Shown here: positions 36,102-42,924 of the stretch, in pieces
Position numbering within the stretch: the first letter of the stretch is position 1
Layout: every line of letters begins with the position of its first letter
NCBI GenBank assembly: GCA_030531495.1
Contig: JAUNNJ010000011.1
Span: 1-44,945 of the forward strand
Length of the DNA stretch: 44,945 nt
Reading direction: 5' to 3'
Source of the DNA: Bacteroidales bacterium
GTDB taxonomy: Bacteria > Bacteroidota > Bacteroidia > Bacteroidales > Muribaculaceae
The notes under the pieces: generated by a model
Database searches by the model: none
Told to the model about the DNA's origin: nothing
The model's input: only the letters and a program-made list of their open reading frames with translations
Made by a program: the position numbers and the translations under genes

Positions 36102-37529
36102 TTATTCAAACAAGTCATTTAATGTCACTTGGCTTTGCACACTGTTGCTATACATGTTGCGCTTCACCCCGAATGTAGTAACCATAGTTAAATGCAATGC
36201 TTTTTTTGTCCCGGTTGCAGAACGGAAAACCTCAATCTTCTGCCTAAGAGACTCGTTATAGTCTTTTGTGATGGCAAATTCGTTGATCGAGAATTTCATT
36301 TCACAAATATTAATTACACGGTCACGACGGTCGATGAGTAAATCTATCTGGACACCCTTTGAATTCTGGTCTGCACGGTGAAACCAAGCAGAAGTTTCAC
36401 ATTGCACAGCACTAATTCCAATACTTTTGCGAATCTGCTCCAAATGATTCAAGCACAGTTGCTCGAAAGTATATCCTGCCCAAGCCCTTCGCGAAGGATT
36501 GTCAATGCTGTTTGACCAATAGTGGGCATCGCGTCCATAGTTGCCTTTAATGTAATTAAAGTAGAACATCGTATAGAAATCTGTCAACTGATATATGGTA
36601 TCCTTCTTGTTTTTTCCAAAATAGCGGTATGGACGTATGAATTCACAATTCACCAAGTTTTCCAATATAGATTTCAAATTTCCATTATCGTGCAGCTTAG
36701 TGGATTTAATTATCTCGTTACGTGTCAGACCCATACGCTTGGTGGCAAGAGCCTCAACCACAGCAATGTGGTTATCAGGTTGTTTAAACAAAGTATTGTA
36801 GAGATGTGAGAACTCATCCCAAAGCAATCCCTTTTCTCTAAAAAAGATGTTGTCGATATTCTGAGAAAAAGACCATTGCGGCATCAGTTGCTTTAAGTAA
36901 AACGGGATGCCACCCATAATCATATAACACTCGGCTATATCATAACGAGTCCACTCAATGCCTCTTGACTTCAAATACTCTTCAGTTTCGCAGAGTGTGA
37001 AGGGACGCACAAACATTCGTGTTGCACACCTATTGAAAAGCCCACCTTGATTACCCAGCAGCTTGTCTGTCATCCACGACGTTGCACTGCCACATGCAAC
37101 CAAAACGATATTTCCTTCTGCAGCAGCCCATCCATTCCAAAACTGCTCAAAGGCGGCAACGAAGTTTGACCCATCAGTGTCCAGCCAAGGCATTTCATCA
37201 ATAAAGACGGCTTTTTTTCCATCTGTTTTTACAGCTTTCAAGTGTTGCTTCAGTAAATCAAATGCTTTGAACCAATTATCTGGCGCATCATAACTTTGAC
37301 CGCTATATTCATCCATTTGGGAGGCAAAGCGCTCCAATTGCACCGATTTTGGTTGGTTATATACTCCAGTAAACTTAAAAGTGAATTGGTTTTCAAAAAA
37401 CTGGTTTACCAAAAAAGTTTTCCCCACACGACGGCGACCATACACAATAATGAGTTCAGACTCATTTGAAGCCAAGGCGGCCTCAAGTAACTCAAACTCA
37501 TATTTCCTGCCTATAATATTTCTTTTCAT
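36102..37529 (-). CDS. AAA-type ATPase with C-terminal nuclease-like domain (DUF234-like)
   Basis: A 475-aa protein from ATG 37529 (MKRNIIGRKYEFELL). The N-terminal P-loop ATPase carries Walker A VYGRRRVGKTFLVNQFF near residue 35 and Walker B KAVFIDEMPWLDT near 110, followed by a winged-helix-like stretch (TRNEIIKSTKLHDNGNLKS). The C-terminal part shows a PD-(D/E)XK-like core, GVQIDLLIDRRDRVINICEMKF near 410. This matches the archaeal/bacterial ATPase family with DUF234. Members are many in Bacteroidetes; their cellular role is not known to me. It lies between two copies of a paired palindrome, in an isolated position, which is suggestive of a discrete inserted unit. Confidence 0.88.
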   Translation of the reverse strand: MKRNIIGRKYEFELLEAALASNESELIIVYGRRRVGKTFLVNQFFENQFTFKFTGVYNQPKSVQLERFASQMDEYSGQSYDAPDNWFKAFDLLKQHLKAVKTDGKKAVFIDEMPWLDTDGSNFVAAFEQFWNGWAAAEGNIVLVACGSATSWMTDKLLGNQGGLFNRCATRMFVRPFTLCETEEYLKSRGIEWTRYDIAECYMIMGGIPFYLKQLMPQWSFSQNIDNIFFREKGLLWDEFSHLYNTLFKQPDNHIAVVEALATKRMGLTRNEIIKSTKLHDNGNLKSILENLVNCEFIRPYRYFGKNKKDTIYQLTDFYTMFYFNYIKGNYGRDAHYWSNSIDNPSRRAWAGYTFEQLCLNHLEQIRKSIGISAVQCETSAWFHRADQNSKGVQIDLLIDRRDRVINICEMKFSINEFAITKDYNESLRQKIEVFRSATGTKKALHLTMVTTFGVKRNMYSNSVQSQVTLNDLFE

Positions 37530-37591
37530 TGCCACATTTAAGTTAATACAACATTACCATGGCACAAATTTAATAAATATTTATCAATAAT

Positions 37592-37683
37592 TTGTCGGAA
37601 TCTGGGTAAAAAGTGTCACTTTCCGACAAAAATGATTGGTAAAATTTGTCGGAATCTATGGTTTTCACCCCACTTTCCGACAA
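37592..37683. repeat. Pair of 38-bp palindromes, right side of the ATPase gene
   Basis: Units at 37592-37629 and 37646-37683, direct repeat of the pair at 35964-36055 with the same order and spacing (16 bases between units). The two pairs differ at scattered bases only. Confidence 0.85.
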
Positions 37684-37906
37684 AAACGGGCTTTTAAACG
37701 GCGGGATGGAGGACGGATAAAGAGATGAACGAAGCTTGCCGACAACGGCAGTTTCAATCTGTAAGCAAACTGCCAATCTCACGGCCAAAAACGGAGAGAA
37801 TTACAGCCGATTTTTCAAGAAATATGCTATAAAAATATGTTATAAAACACAAAAACAGAAATGTTTACATTTTCTTGAAAAAAAAGTAAATTTTTTGCTT
37901 AAAAAA

Positions 37907-37939
37907 TTTGTTTGATAGGAAAAAGTTTTTCTATATTTG
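37907..37939 (+). promoter_or_regulatory. Consensus promoter of a free-standing small RNA
   Basis: TTTG (37907-37910), 21-base spacer, TATATTTG (37932-37939) on the plus strand. No protein-coding gene follows on this strand; a terminator lies about 150 bases on. Confidence 0.7.
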
Positions 37940-37945
37940 CGATTG

Positions 37946-38129
37946 AAAAAGCGTGTGAACTCTTTAATACACCGCTCCACAACAAGTGAGCGATGTCTTA
38001 TTTACAAATCATTTAGTCTAAATTTCCCTACGTCGTTGAATTTGATAGGTCGCATGTGAATGTAAAATTGATTTGAGACGACAAGTGAAGGCTTTCCTTT
38101 TCCTGATAAAGGGTAGCCTTCATTTTTTT
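37946..38129 (+). ncRNA. Candidate small structured RNA, about 185 nt (type unknown)
   Basis: A transcript from about 37946 to the T-run at 38129 is bounded by a consensus promoter and a Rho-independent terminator, with no gene on the same strand for more than 2 kb. The 5' part can form two alternative stems: AGCG...CGCT (37949-37973) or CGCTC/GAGCG around 37972-37992. A third stem pairs GTCGT with ACGAC near 38033 and 38078. A seven-codon frame MSYLQII begins in the middle but is probably chance. Candidates from memory are 6S RNA or the Bacteroidales-1 RNA, whose known examples are also defined by a promoter and terminator; I cannot assign it. Confidence 0.6.
38086..38129 (+). terminator. 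Terminator of the small RNA
   Basis: Stem TGAAGGCT/AGCCTTCA (38086-38093, 38115-38122) with extra inner pairs CCTTT/AAAGG, followed by seven T. Confidence 0.85.
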
Positions 38130-38195
38130 CACCCCCACCCCCATCCGGATTCAAGAACAAGAAACAAGCGAAAGGATATTGGTTCTGATTAGGTT

Positions 38196-38232
38196 ATAGA
38201 AAACGGGAGACTCCGCCAGTGGAATCTCCCGC
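38196..38232 (-). terminator. Terminator of secreted gene 1
   Basis: Minus strand stem CGGGAGA/TCTCCCG around CTCCGCCAGTGGAA, then TTTTCTAT. The same hairpin follows all three genes of this cluster. Confidence 0.7.
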
Positions 38233-38256
38233 ATGTATTGTTAGGGGGTGTGATGA

Positions 38257-39012
38257 TTACTTCATCAGTTGGCCTGCTGCGTTGTAGCGCTTATCGTCCT
38301 TAGTGATGACGAGCTGGCCGTTCTCGATGGTCTTAACAGCCTTGCTTGTGACTGTCACGTTGAGGTCGTTTACACCAGTAGGTGCTTGGTTGATGGTATA
38401 GGGAAATGACCACCCATCCTCTCTTTCCTTTCCATCATATTTATATACTGCATAAATATAAAGCTCACAAGTTTCTGTAATGTTGATACCAACATTATCA
38501 TCATAGGGATAATACTCATCGTCGGGATGTTCTTCTGACCAGATATTGTATTCAATTGATAGAACTTCCTCAGCACCGGTGACGGTCACATGAACATTTT
38601 GGGTTCCGTCGTAAGTGCCCGCTGGAAGATCAACATTTCCTCTTACCCTTGCTGCATACTCGGGTAAAATGGTAAGATTATTAACACCAGGGATATAAGC
38701 GAATACGCAGTTTTCACCTACTTCAAGATCCCACCATGACCAGGGTTTTGCAATCCATTTACTGCCTTCGTCGCTTGCAGTTGTGTTGATATTACATCCG
38801 TCGCCACCATAGATTCCTTCCACAATGTAAGGATGGTCTATAACATTACCATCCATATCATAGGCGGCCAAATCAGGATCATCAGAGAGCTGCATCTGCT
38901 TCCAAGTCCATTCACCACCGCCCCAAGGATGCTTGATAAAATAAGTGTCCTGTGCCAGAGAAACAGCACTTGTTGCCAAGAGAGCAACGAAGAGAAGTAA
39001 AGATTTCTTCAT
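38257..39012 (-). CDS. Secreted protein with short T9SS-like C-terminal tail (tandem copy 1)
   Basis: From ATG 39012, 251 aa with signal peptide MKKSLLLFVALLATSAVSLA; the longer frame from 39075 has no support. Residues 22-95 (starting QDTYFIKHPWGGGEWTWKQ) are the same, codon for codon, as in the second copy. The middle (about 95-205) is a beta-rich, possibly Ig-like region with VHVTVTGAEEVLSIEYNIWS. The last 40 residues, KAVKTIENGQLVITKDDKRY and NAAGQLMK, resemble the end of T9SS sorting domains seen in many Prevotella-like proteins, so surface delivery or release by T9SS is likely. Function is not known. A TATATTTG -7 box lies at 39060-39053. Confidence 0.85.
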   Translation of the reverse strand: MKKSLLLFVALLATSAVSLAQDTYFIKHPWGGGEWTWKQMQLSDDPDLAAYDMDGNVIDHPYIVEGIYGGDGCNINTTASDEGSKWIAKPWSWWDLEVGENCVFAYIPGVNNLTILPEYAARVRGNVDLPAGTYDGTQNVHVTVTGAEEVLSIEYNIWSEEHPDDEYYPYDDNVGINITETCELYIYAVYKYDGKEREDGWSFPYTINQAPTGVNDLNVTVTSKAVKTIENGQLVITKDDKRYNAAGQLMK

Positions 39013-39122
39013 AAGTCTAGGTATTTTTGTTAATAAATATAGTATTGATTTACAAATATAGTAAAAGTTTGTCATGAAGCATAGGAATTTACAAGATAAT
39101 TTCCTTGTCTTTTATAGCATAT

Positions 39123-39162
39123 AGCCGTATAGGTACTTTTGTGGTACTTAAACGGCTTTTTT
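39123..39162 (+). promoter_or_regulatory. Palindrome with promoter-like loop, upstream of copy 1
   Basis: Arms AGCCGT/ACGGCT (39123-39128, 39152-39157) enclose GGTACTTTTGTGGTAC; the loop holds TACTTTTG, a -7 match, and a T6 run follows the right arm, so on the plus strand it could be a terminator or a regulatory hairpin. A second hairpin, CGGAC/GTCCG then TTTTT, is at 39196-39224. Both recur in copy 2 (40156-40195, 40229-40257). Confidence 0.5.
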
Positions 39163-39228
39163 AGGCCTATAGGTCAAAATTTTTAATCATTGTAGCGGAC
39201 CACTCGTGAGAGCAGTCCGTTTTTGTTT

Positions 39229-39265
39229 ATAGAAAACGGGAGACTCCGCCAGTGGAATCTCCCGC
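39229..39265 (-). terminator. Terminator of secreted gene 2
   Basis: Second copy of the CGGGAGA/TCTCCCG hairpin (39237-39243, 39258-39264) with T-rich end on the minus strand. Confidence 0.7.
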
Positions 39266-39289
39266 TTGTATTGTTAGGGGGTGTGATGA

Positions 39290-40045
39290 TTACTTCATCA
39301 GTTGGCCTGCTGCGTTGTAGCGCTTATCGTCCTTAGTGATGACGAGCTGGCCGTTCTCGATGGTCTTAACAGCCTTGCTTGTGACTGTCACGTTGAGGTC
39401 GTTTACACCAGTAGGTGCTTGGTTGATGGTATAGGGATATGCCCACCCATTTTCTCTTACTTTTCCATCATATATATAATCTGCATGTACATAAAGCTCA
39501 CAAGTCTCTGTAATGTTGATACCAACATTATCATCATAAGGATAATACGTAAAATCAGGATCGTTTTCTGTATAAATCATATATTCAATTGAAAGAACTT
39601 CCTCTGCGCCAGTGATGCTTACATGAACATTTTGGGGACCGTCATAAGTTCCAAAAGGATGGTCAAACACAGCTCTTACCTTTGCTTCATACTCAGGTAA
39701 AATTGAAAGATCATTTATATGAGGCAGATAAGCGAACACACATTTTTCGCCTACTTCAAGTTCAAACCTTGAAAACGGTTCTGCAATCCATTTACTGCCT
39801 TCGTCGCTTGCAGTTGTGTTGATATTACATCCGTCGCCACCATAGATTCCTTCCACAATGTAAGGATGGTCTATAACATTACCATCCATATCATAGGCGG
39901 CCAAATCAGGATCATCAGAGAGCTGCATCTGCTTCCAAGTCCATTCACCACCGCCCCAAGGATGCTTGATAAAATAAGTGTCCTGTGCCAGAGAAACAGC
40001 ACTTGTTGCCAAGAGAGCAACGAAGAGAAGTAAAGATTTCTTCAT
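39290..40045 (-). CDS. Secreted protein with short T9SS-like C-terminal tail (tandem copy 2)
   Basis: 251 aa from ATG 40045, the paralogue of the gene at 38257-39012, in the second unit of the tandem duplication. Signal peptide, first ~95 residues and last ~60 residues are the same as copy 1. The middle differs at many residues, for example FSRFELEVGEKCVFAYLPHI against WSWWDLEVGENCVFAYIPGV, while retaining the same length and the same hydrophobic pattern. This pattern of changes, including silent ones, points to older divergence of the centre with later homogenisation of the ends. Own -7 box TATATTTG at 40093-40086. Role unknown. Confidence 0.85.
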   Translation of the reverse strand: MKKSLLLFVALLATSAVSLAQDTYFIKHPWGGGEWTWKQMQLSDDPDLAAYDMDGNVIDHPYIVEGIYGGDGCNINTTASDEGSKWIAEPFSRFELEVGEKCVFAYLPHINDLSILPEYEAKVRAVFDHPFGTYDGPQNVHVSITGAEEVLSIEYMIYTENDPDFTYYPYDDNVGINITETCELYVHADYIYDGKVRENGWAYPYTINQAPTGVNDLNVTVTSKAVKTIENGQLVITKDDKRYNAAGQLMK

Positions 40046-40263
40046 AAGTCTAGGTATTTTTGTTAATAAATATAGTATTGATTTACAAATATAGTAAAAG
40101 TTTGTCATGAAGCATAGGAATTTACAAGATAATTTCCTTGTCTTTTATAGCATATAGCCGTATAGGTACTTTTGTGGTACTTAAACGGCTTTTTTAGGCC
40201 TATAGGTCAAAATTTTTAATCATTGTAGCGGGCCACTCGTGAGAGCAGTCCGTTTTTGTTTAT

Positions 40264-40300
40264 ACAGAAAACGGGAGACTCCGCCAGTGGAATCTCCCGC
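40264..40300 (-). terminator. Terminator of secreted gene 3
   Basis: Third copy of the CGGGAGA/TCTCCCG hairpin (40272-40278, 40293-40299), separated from the tandem duplication only by a slightly different flank. Confidence 0.7.
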
Positions 40301-40326
40301 TTGTTTCGTTATGTGGGATTTGATGA

Positions 40327-41184
40327 TTATTTCATCATTTGGCCTGCTGCGTTGTAGCGCTTGCCGTCCTTGATGATGACGAGCTGGCCGTTCTCGATGG
40401 TCTTAACAGCCTTGCTGCCGCTAACCTTCACGTCACTGATACCTGTAACGGGCTCAACGGGGGTCTTGCTTGCCTTGAAGTTGTCGAATGCGAAGTAAGT
40501 GGGAGTGTTGATGCCCCATGTGCCCTTGTCGCTTGAGTCCATCACCATGCGGATTAAACTAACCTCTCCAAGCGTGCTGAGGTCAACCTTCTGCCAATCC
40601 TTGACGATCTTGCCGTCCTTGGCGAGGTAGAACTCTACCTGAGTTCCGGTCTCAACCAATTCTACTTGCTCCTTATCCCAATCAATAGCCATGCCCTTGA
40701 AGATGACCTTGAGGTAGTCGTTCTCGTCGAACTTCTTAGCATACGTGTCACCGTTCTCCATTGAATTTACTGCGTAGGCAGTGTTAGTGACATAAACATA
40801 CTCGGGATAGAATGGAGCGCCTTCAGACAATTCCATTATTTCGGGATACTGCTCGCTGTTGTTAGCGTCATACTCGCTGTAGTAAGCAATCGCGAAAGCC
40901 TTTGAGCCATCGCAACCGCCACCGGTGATTGCGTTGTACTGGTCGTCAAGTCCTGCAAAGGTGTTGCCGGTTGTCCTTGACACTGTAACGCCGTTCCAGT
41001 AACCATAATTACTATTACAAGAGAACCAGAAGTCACCAGAATACACCATGTCATATTCATGGGGTATATAAGCATGGCCGTCGTCGCACATGTCAAAGTC
41101 CTCAAAAGTTACTAAATCATAAGCATTGGCAGTCATGCCACAAGCGAGTGCCAGACCGCAAAGGATAGTGTAAAATTTCTTCAT
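40327..41184 (-). CDS. Secreted DUF4465-like protein with T9SS-like tail
   Basis: 285 aa from ATG 41184 with signal peptide MKKFYTILCGLALACGMTANA. The body has YDLVTFEDFDM, then DFWFSCNSNYGYWNGVTVSR, GCDGSKAFAIAYYS and YFAFDNFKAS, a pattern I associate with DUF4465-type beta-sandwich proteins (concanavalin-like, possible carbohydrate binding). The C-terminal tail, KAVKTIENGQLVIIKDGKRY then NAAGQMMK, and the terminator hairpin are shared with the two genes downstream, so the three genes form a cluster of surface cargo proteins with a common tail on different bodies. A -7 box TAATTTTG is at 41227-41220. Confidence 0.85.
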   Translation of the reverse strand: MKKFYTILCGLALACGMTANAYDLVTFEDFDMCDDGHAYIPHEYDMVYSGDFWFSCNSNYGYWNGVTVSRTTGNTFAGLDDQYNAITGGGCDGSKAFAIAYYSEYDANNSEQYPEIMELSEGAPFYPEYVYVTNTAYAVNSMENGDTYAKKFDENDYLKVIFKGMAIDWDKEQVELVETGTQVEFYLAKDGKIVKDWQKVDLSTLGEVSLIRMVMDSSDKGTWGINTPTYFAFDNFKASKTPVEPVTGISDVKVSGSKAVKTIENGQLVIIKDGKRYNAAGQMMK

Positions 41185-41297
41185 AAGTAAAGTATTTGCT
41201 GTTAGTGAAATTATTCGTACAAAATTACTCAAAATATAGTTTATAACACGTATTTTAACGCTAATTTAACAGAAAAAAACGCTAATTCTGTTGTCTT

Positions 41298-41340
41298 TTT
41301 GCTGTAGAGGCGGTTACCGTACTTTTGCAGTACGATAACC
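41298..41340 (+). promoter_or_regulatory. Palindromic promoter of a truncated plus-strand gene
   Basis: TTTG (41298-41301), 18-base spacer, TACTTTTG (41320-41327). The -7 box sits in the centre of a palindrome, GGTTACCGTACT/AGTACGATAACC (41312-41340), like the GGTACTTTTGTGGTAC sites at 39132 and 40165. Confidence 0.6.
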
Positions 41341-41350
41341 AAATATTTCT

Positions 41351-41521
41351 ATGCAACAAACTATCAATCTCATTTTTCCAAAGAGTTGGAATGAACTGAC
41401 GGACAAGCATCTGCTGTTGCTGTTCACTCTGCTTGCGGACGGTTATCCGGCAACTGACATCAAAGTCAAGTGCCTGTTGAAATGGACTGGCACCAAGGTT
41501 ATAGGGTGTATCGAGGGCTAG
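41351..41521 (+). pseudogene. Truncated gene, remnant of a Bacteroidales multi-copy family
   Basis: An open frame of 56 codons, MQQTINLIFPKSWNELTDKH to a TAG at 41519-41521. The 'T/INL.FPKSWNELTDKQL' beginning is one I recall from longer proteins occurring in many copies in Prevotella and relatives. Here it keeps a promoter-like palindrome 11 bases upstream but ends early, and no continuation in another frame is obvious, so it is likely a remnant. The function of the full-length family is not known to me. The minus-strand open frame over the same bases (41282-41710) is rejected. Confidence 0.55.
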
Positions 41522-41625
41522 CAGTATTTTGCAAGGACATTCCCGCATTTCCTGCAGCCCACCGCAAACACCGACACCGTTTTTGTGGTTCTTCTCCACC
41601 TTTTCCAATAATCCTTCTTGGGGCT

Positions 41626-41648
41626 CAAAACACTTTGTGTTTTTTTTG
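41626..41648 (+). terminator. Weak terminator after the truncated gene
   Basis: AAAACAC/GTGTTTT hairpin with a three-base loop, followed by T residues on the plus strand, 105 bases after the truncated frame. Confidence 0.45.
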
Positions 41649-41674
41649 AGTGGGGGCGAAAAAATGGGCACATT

Positions 41675-41706
41675 TTTGAATAATTGAAAGAATTGTAGTA
41701 ACTTTG
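41675..41706 (+). promoter_or_regulatory. Consensus promoter of the tRNA gene
   Basis: TTTG (41675-41678), 20-base spacer, TAACTTTG (41699-41706); the tRNA begins 35 bases later. A clean match to the Bacteroidetes consensus. Confidence 0.8.
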
Positions 41707-41740
41707 CCATGCTTTTCGGCAGTTGTGCTGCAGAAATAGC

Positions 41741-41814
41741 GGTCCCTTAGCTCAGTTGGTTAGAGCAACTGACTCATAATCAGTGGGTCGCCGGTTCAAG
41801 CCCGTCAGGGACCA
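41741..41814 (+). tRNA. tRNA with CAU anticodon (Met or lysidine-type Ile2)
   Basis: A 74-base cloverleaf: acceptor GGTCCCT/AGGGACC with discriminator A; D arm GCTC/GAGC; anticodon arm ACTGA-CTCATAA-TCAGT, perfect pairing, anticodon CAT; T arm GCCGG-TTCAAGC-CCGTC with one C-T mismatch. CCA is not encoded. The anticodon fits elongator Met or the Ile2 tRNA modified by TilS; the GGxCCCTTAGCTCAG start and GGTCG variable loop resemble E. coli tRNA-Ile2. The identity cannot be settled here. It is not an initiator, since the first pair is normal G-C. Confidence 0.95.
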
Positions 41815-41820
41815 CGCAAA

Positions 41821-41857
41821 AAGAAGCATTCACGAATTTCGCGGATGCTTCTTTTTT
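41821..41857 (+). terminator. Terminator after the tRNA, shared with the phosphodiesterase gene
   Basis: Stem AAGAAGCAT/ATGCTTCTT (41821-41829, 41845-41853) followed by T on the plus strand and preceded by A, so it can serve both directions. Confidence 0.75.
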
Positions 41858-41878
41858 GTTTCTCTTTTTTTTTCTCAA

Positions 41879-42775
41879 TTATCGTCTGTGCTTTTTCTCA
41901 AGATATTTAATCAGTAAGGCGGGACGGTCGGTCTGGAGGAATTGGGCGTGGTTTTTCAGCGCCCAGCCCCATGCGCCGTCGGGGTCGCCGTCAATCACGG
42001 CGCGGTCGTCGTCGTGTCCACCGTTGAGCGATGGCCACAGGGTGTTAATCCACACTTTCACGCCTGCATCATCTATCTTTTTGAGCAATCGTTCCACATT
42101 GGCATCCACTTTCTTGAAGCAGCACTCAATGGCAACGGGGTGGATGGCAAGGAACTCGTCGAGCACTTCTTCGGCATTGTCGGCGTCGAGGTGAACGATG
42201 GGCATAAAGATTGACTTGCTGATTACTTCGCCTTTCTCCTCCTGAATCTTCTTGAGGCGACCCGCGCATTTAATCACGATTTGGTTGACCATGTCAAGAC
42301 GCTGTGCCAGAGCATACACTTCGTCGAAATAGTCGTAGCCTTTGTCTACATTAATCAACACCTTGCCTTTGAGCGCAGTAAACACTTCTTCCATGGTAGG
42401 AATCTGCACGGTGGTCACTCGCCCCATGCCATTGCGTAGACGAAGTTTCTTGATTTCTTCGAGTGTGAGGTCTTTCACCTCGCCCTTGCCGTTGGAAGTG
42501 CGATTCACACTGCCATCGTGCATGAGCACCAAGTGGCCGTCTTTGGTCTTGTGGAGGTCGATTTCCACCATATCTACGCCCATCGCCACGCAATTGAGCA
42601 TGGCGGGAATGGAATTTTCGGGTGCATTACGCCAGTCGCCGCGGTGCGATACCACGAGCACACGCTTCGCCTTGGGGTCGTTAAGCGCCTTCAACGCCTT
42701 TTTCAATTCGCCATCGGCGAACGCCAAATTCACACAAGCCAGCACCAAAAGGAGTGCAATAACATATCGTTTCAT
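41879..42775 (-). CDS. Glycerophosphodiester phosphodiesterase (GDPD family), exported
   Basis: Hydrolyses glycerophosphodiesters to glycerol-3-phosphate and an alcohol; 298 aa. Signal peptide MKRYVIALLLVLACVNLAFA. The family signature is complete: VVSHRGDWRNAPENS near residue 42, and MVEIDLHKTKDGHLVLMHD near 75-92 (metal-binding E and D, and catalytic His). It fits the short periplasmic GDPD type. In position it is convergent with the tRNA and divergent from the discoidin-like gene. Promoter at 42801-42832. Confidence 0.93.
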   Translation of the reverse strand: MKRYVIALLLVLACVNLAFADGELKKALKALNDPKAKRVLVVSHRGDWRNAPENSIPAMLNCVAMGVDMVEIDLHKTKDGHLVLMHDGSVNRTSNGKGEVKDLTLEEIKKLRLRNGMGRVTTVQIPTMEEVFTALKGKVLINVDKGYDYFDEVYALAQRLDMVNQIVIKCAGRLKKIQEEKGEVISKSIFMPIVHLDADNAEEVLDEFLAIHPVAIECCFKKVDANVERLLKKIDDAGVKVWINTLWPSLNGGHDDDRAVIDGDPDGAWGWALKNHAQFLQTDRPALLIKYLEKKHRR

Positions 42776-42800
42776 ATCTGTATTGTTTTTTTTGTTGATG

Positions 42801-42832
42801 CAAATTTATTAAATATCTAAACCATCGGCAAA
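42801..42832 (-). promoter_or_regulatory. Consensus promoter of the phosphodiesterase gene
   Basis: Minus strand TTTG (42832-42829), 20-base spacer, TAAATTTG (42808-42801), 26 bases before the ATG. Confidence 0.75.
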
Positions 42833-42893
42833 AAATTCAGTCTAAATACAGAATTAAACTCCAATAATATTATCATCGTCTGAAAAATTGCAG

Positions 42894-42901
42894 TATATTT
42901 G
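42894..42901 (+). promoter_or_regulatory. -7 box of the discoidin-like gene
   Basis: TATATTTG on the plus strand, 23 bases before ATG 42925. No clear TTTG at -33. Confidence 0.5.
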
Positions 42902-42924
42902 CAACACTAACCAAACAAAGAAAA

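Larger units (their letters stand above)
37530..38256. other. Gene-free stretch holding repeats and a small-RNA gene
   Basis: Apart from the palindrome pair, the promoter, RNA and terminators listed separately, the AT-rich part 37800-37905 shows nothing. No protein gene seen. Confidence 0.5.
38194..40259. repeat. 1,033-bp tandem direct duplication containing two secreted genes
   Basis: Copy 1 is 38194-39226 and copy 2 is 39227-40259. The two are nearly identical at their ends, including terminator, C-terminal codons, N-terminal 100 codons and the whole upstream region. They are clearly diverged in the middle (about 38405-38755 versus 39438-39788) with no net length change. Confidence 0.9.

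Noticed and set aside
35964..37683. CRISPR array from the 38-bp repeats
   Set aside because: Only two units per side, units are palindromic along the full length and the spacers within pairs are similar, not unique; no cas genes.
35964..37683. Terminal inverted repeats of a transposon around the ATPase
   Set aside because: The pairs are in direct, not inverted, orientation and there is no transposase.
38194..40259. Tandem duplication as an assembly duplication error
   Set aside because: The centres of the two copies differ at many positions, so they are real separate copies, although copy number should be confirmed by long reads.
41282..41710. 142-codon minus-strand frame before the tRNA
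   Set aside because: It covers the consensus tRNA promoter, a hairpin and the plus-strand remnant gene; no recognisable protein pattern.
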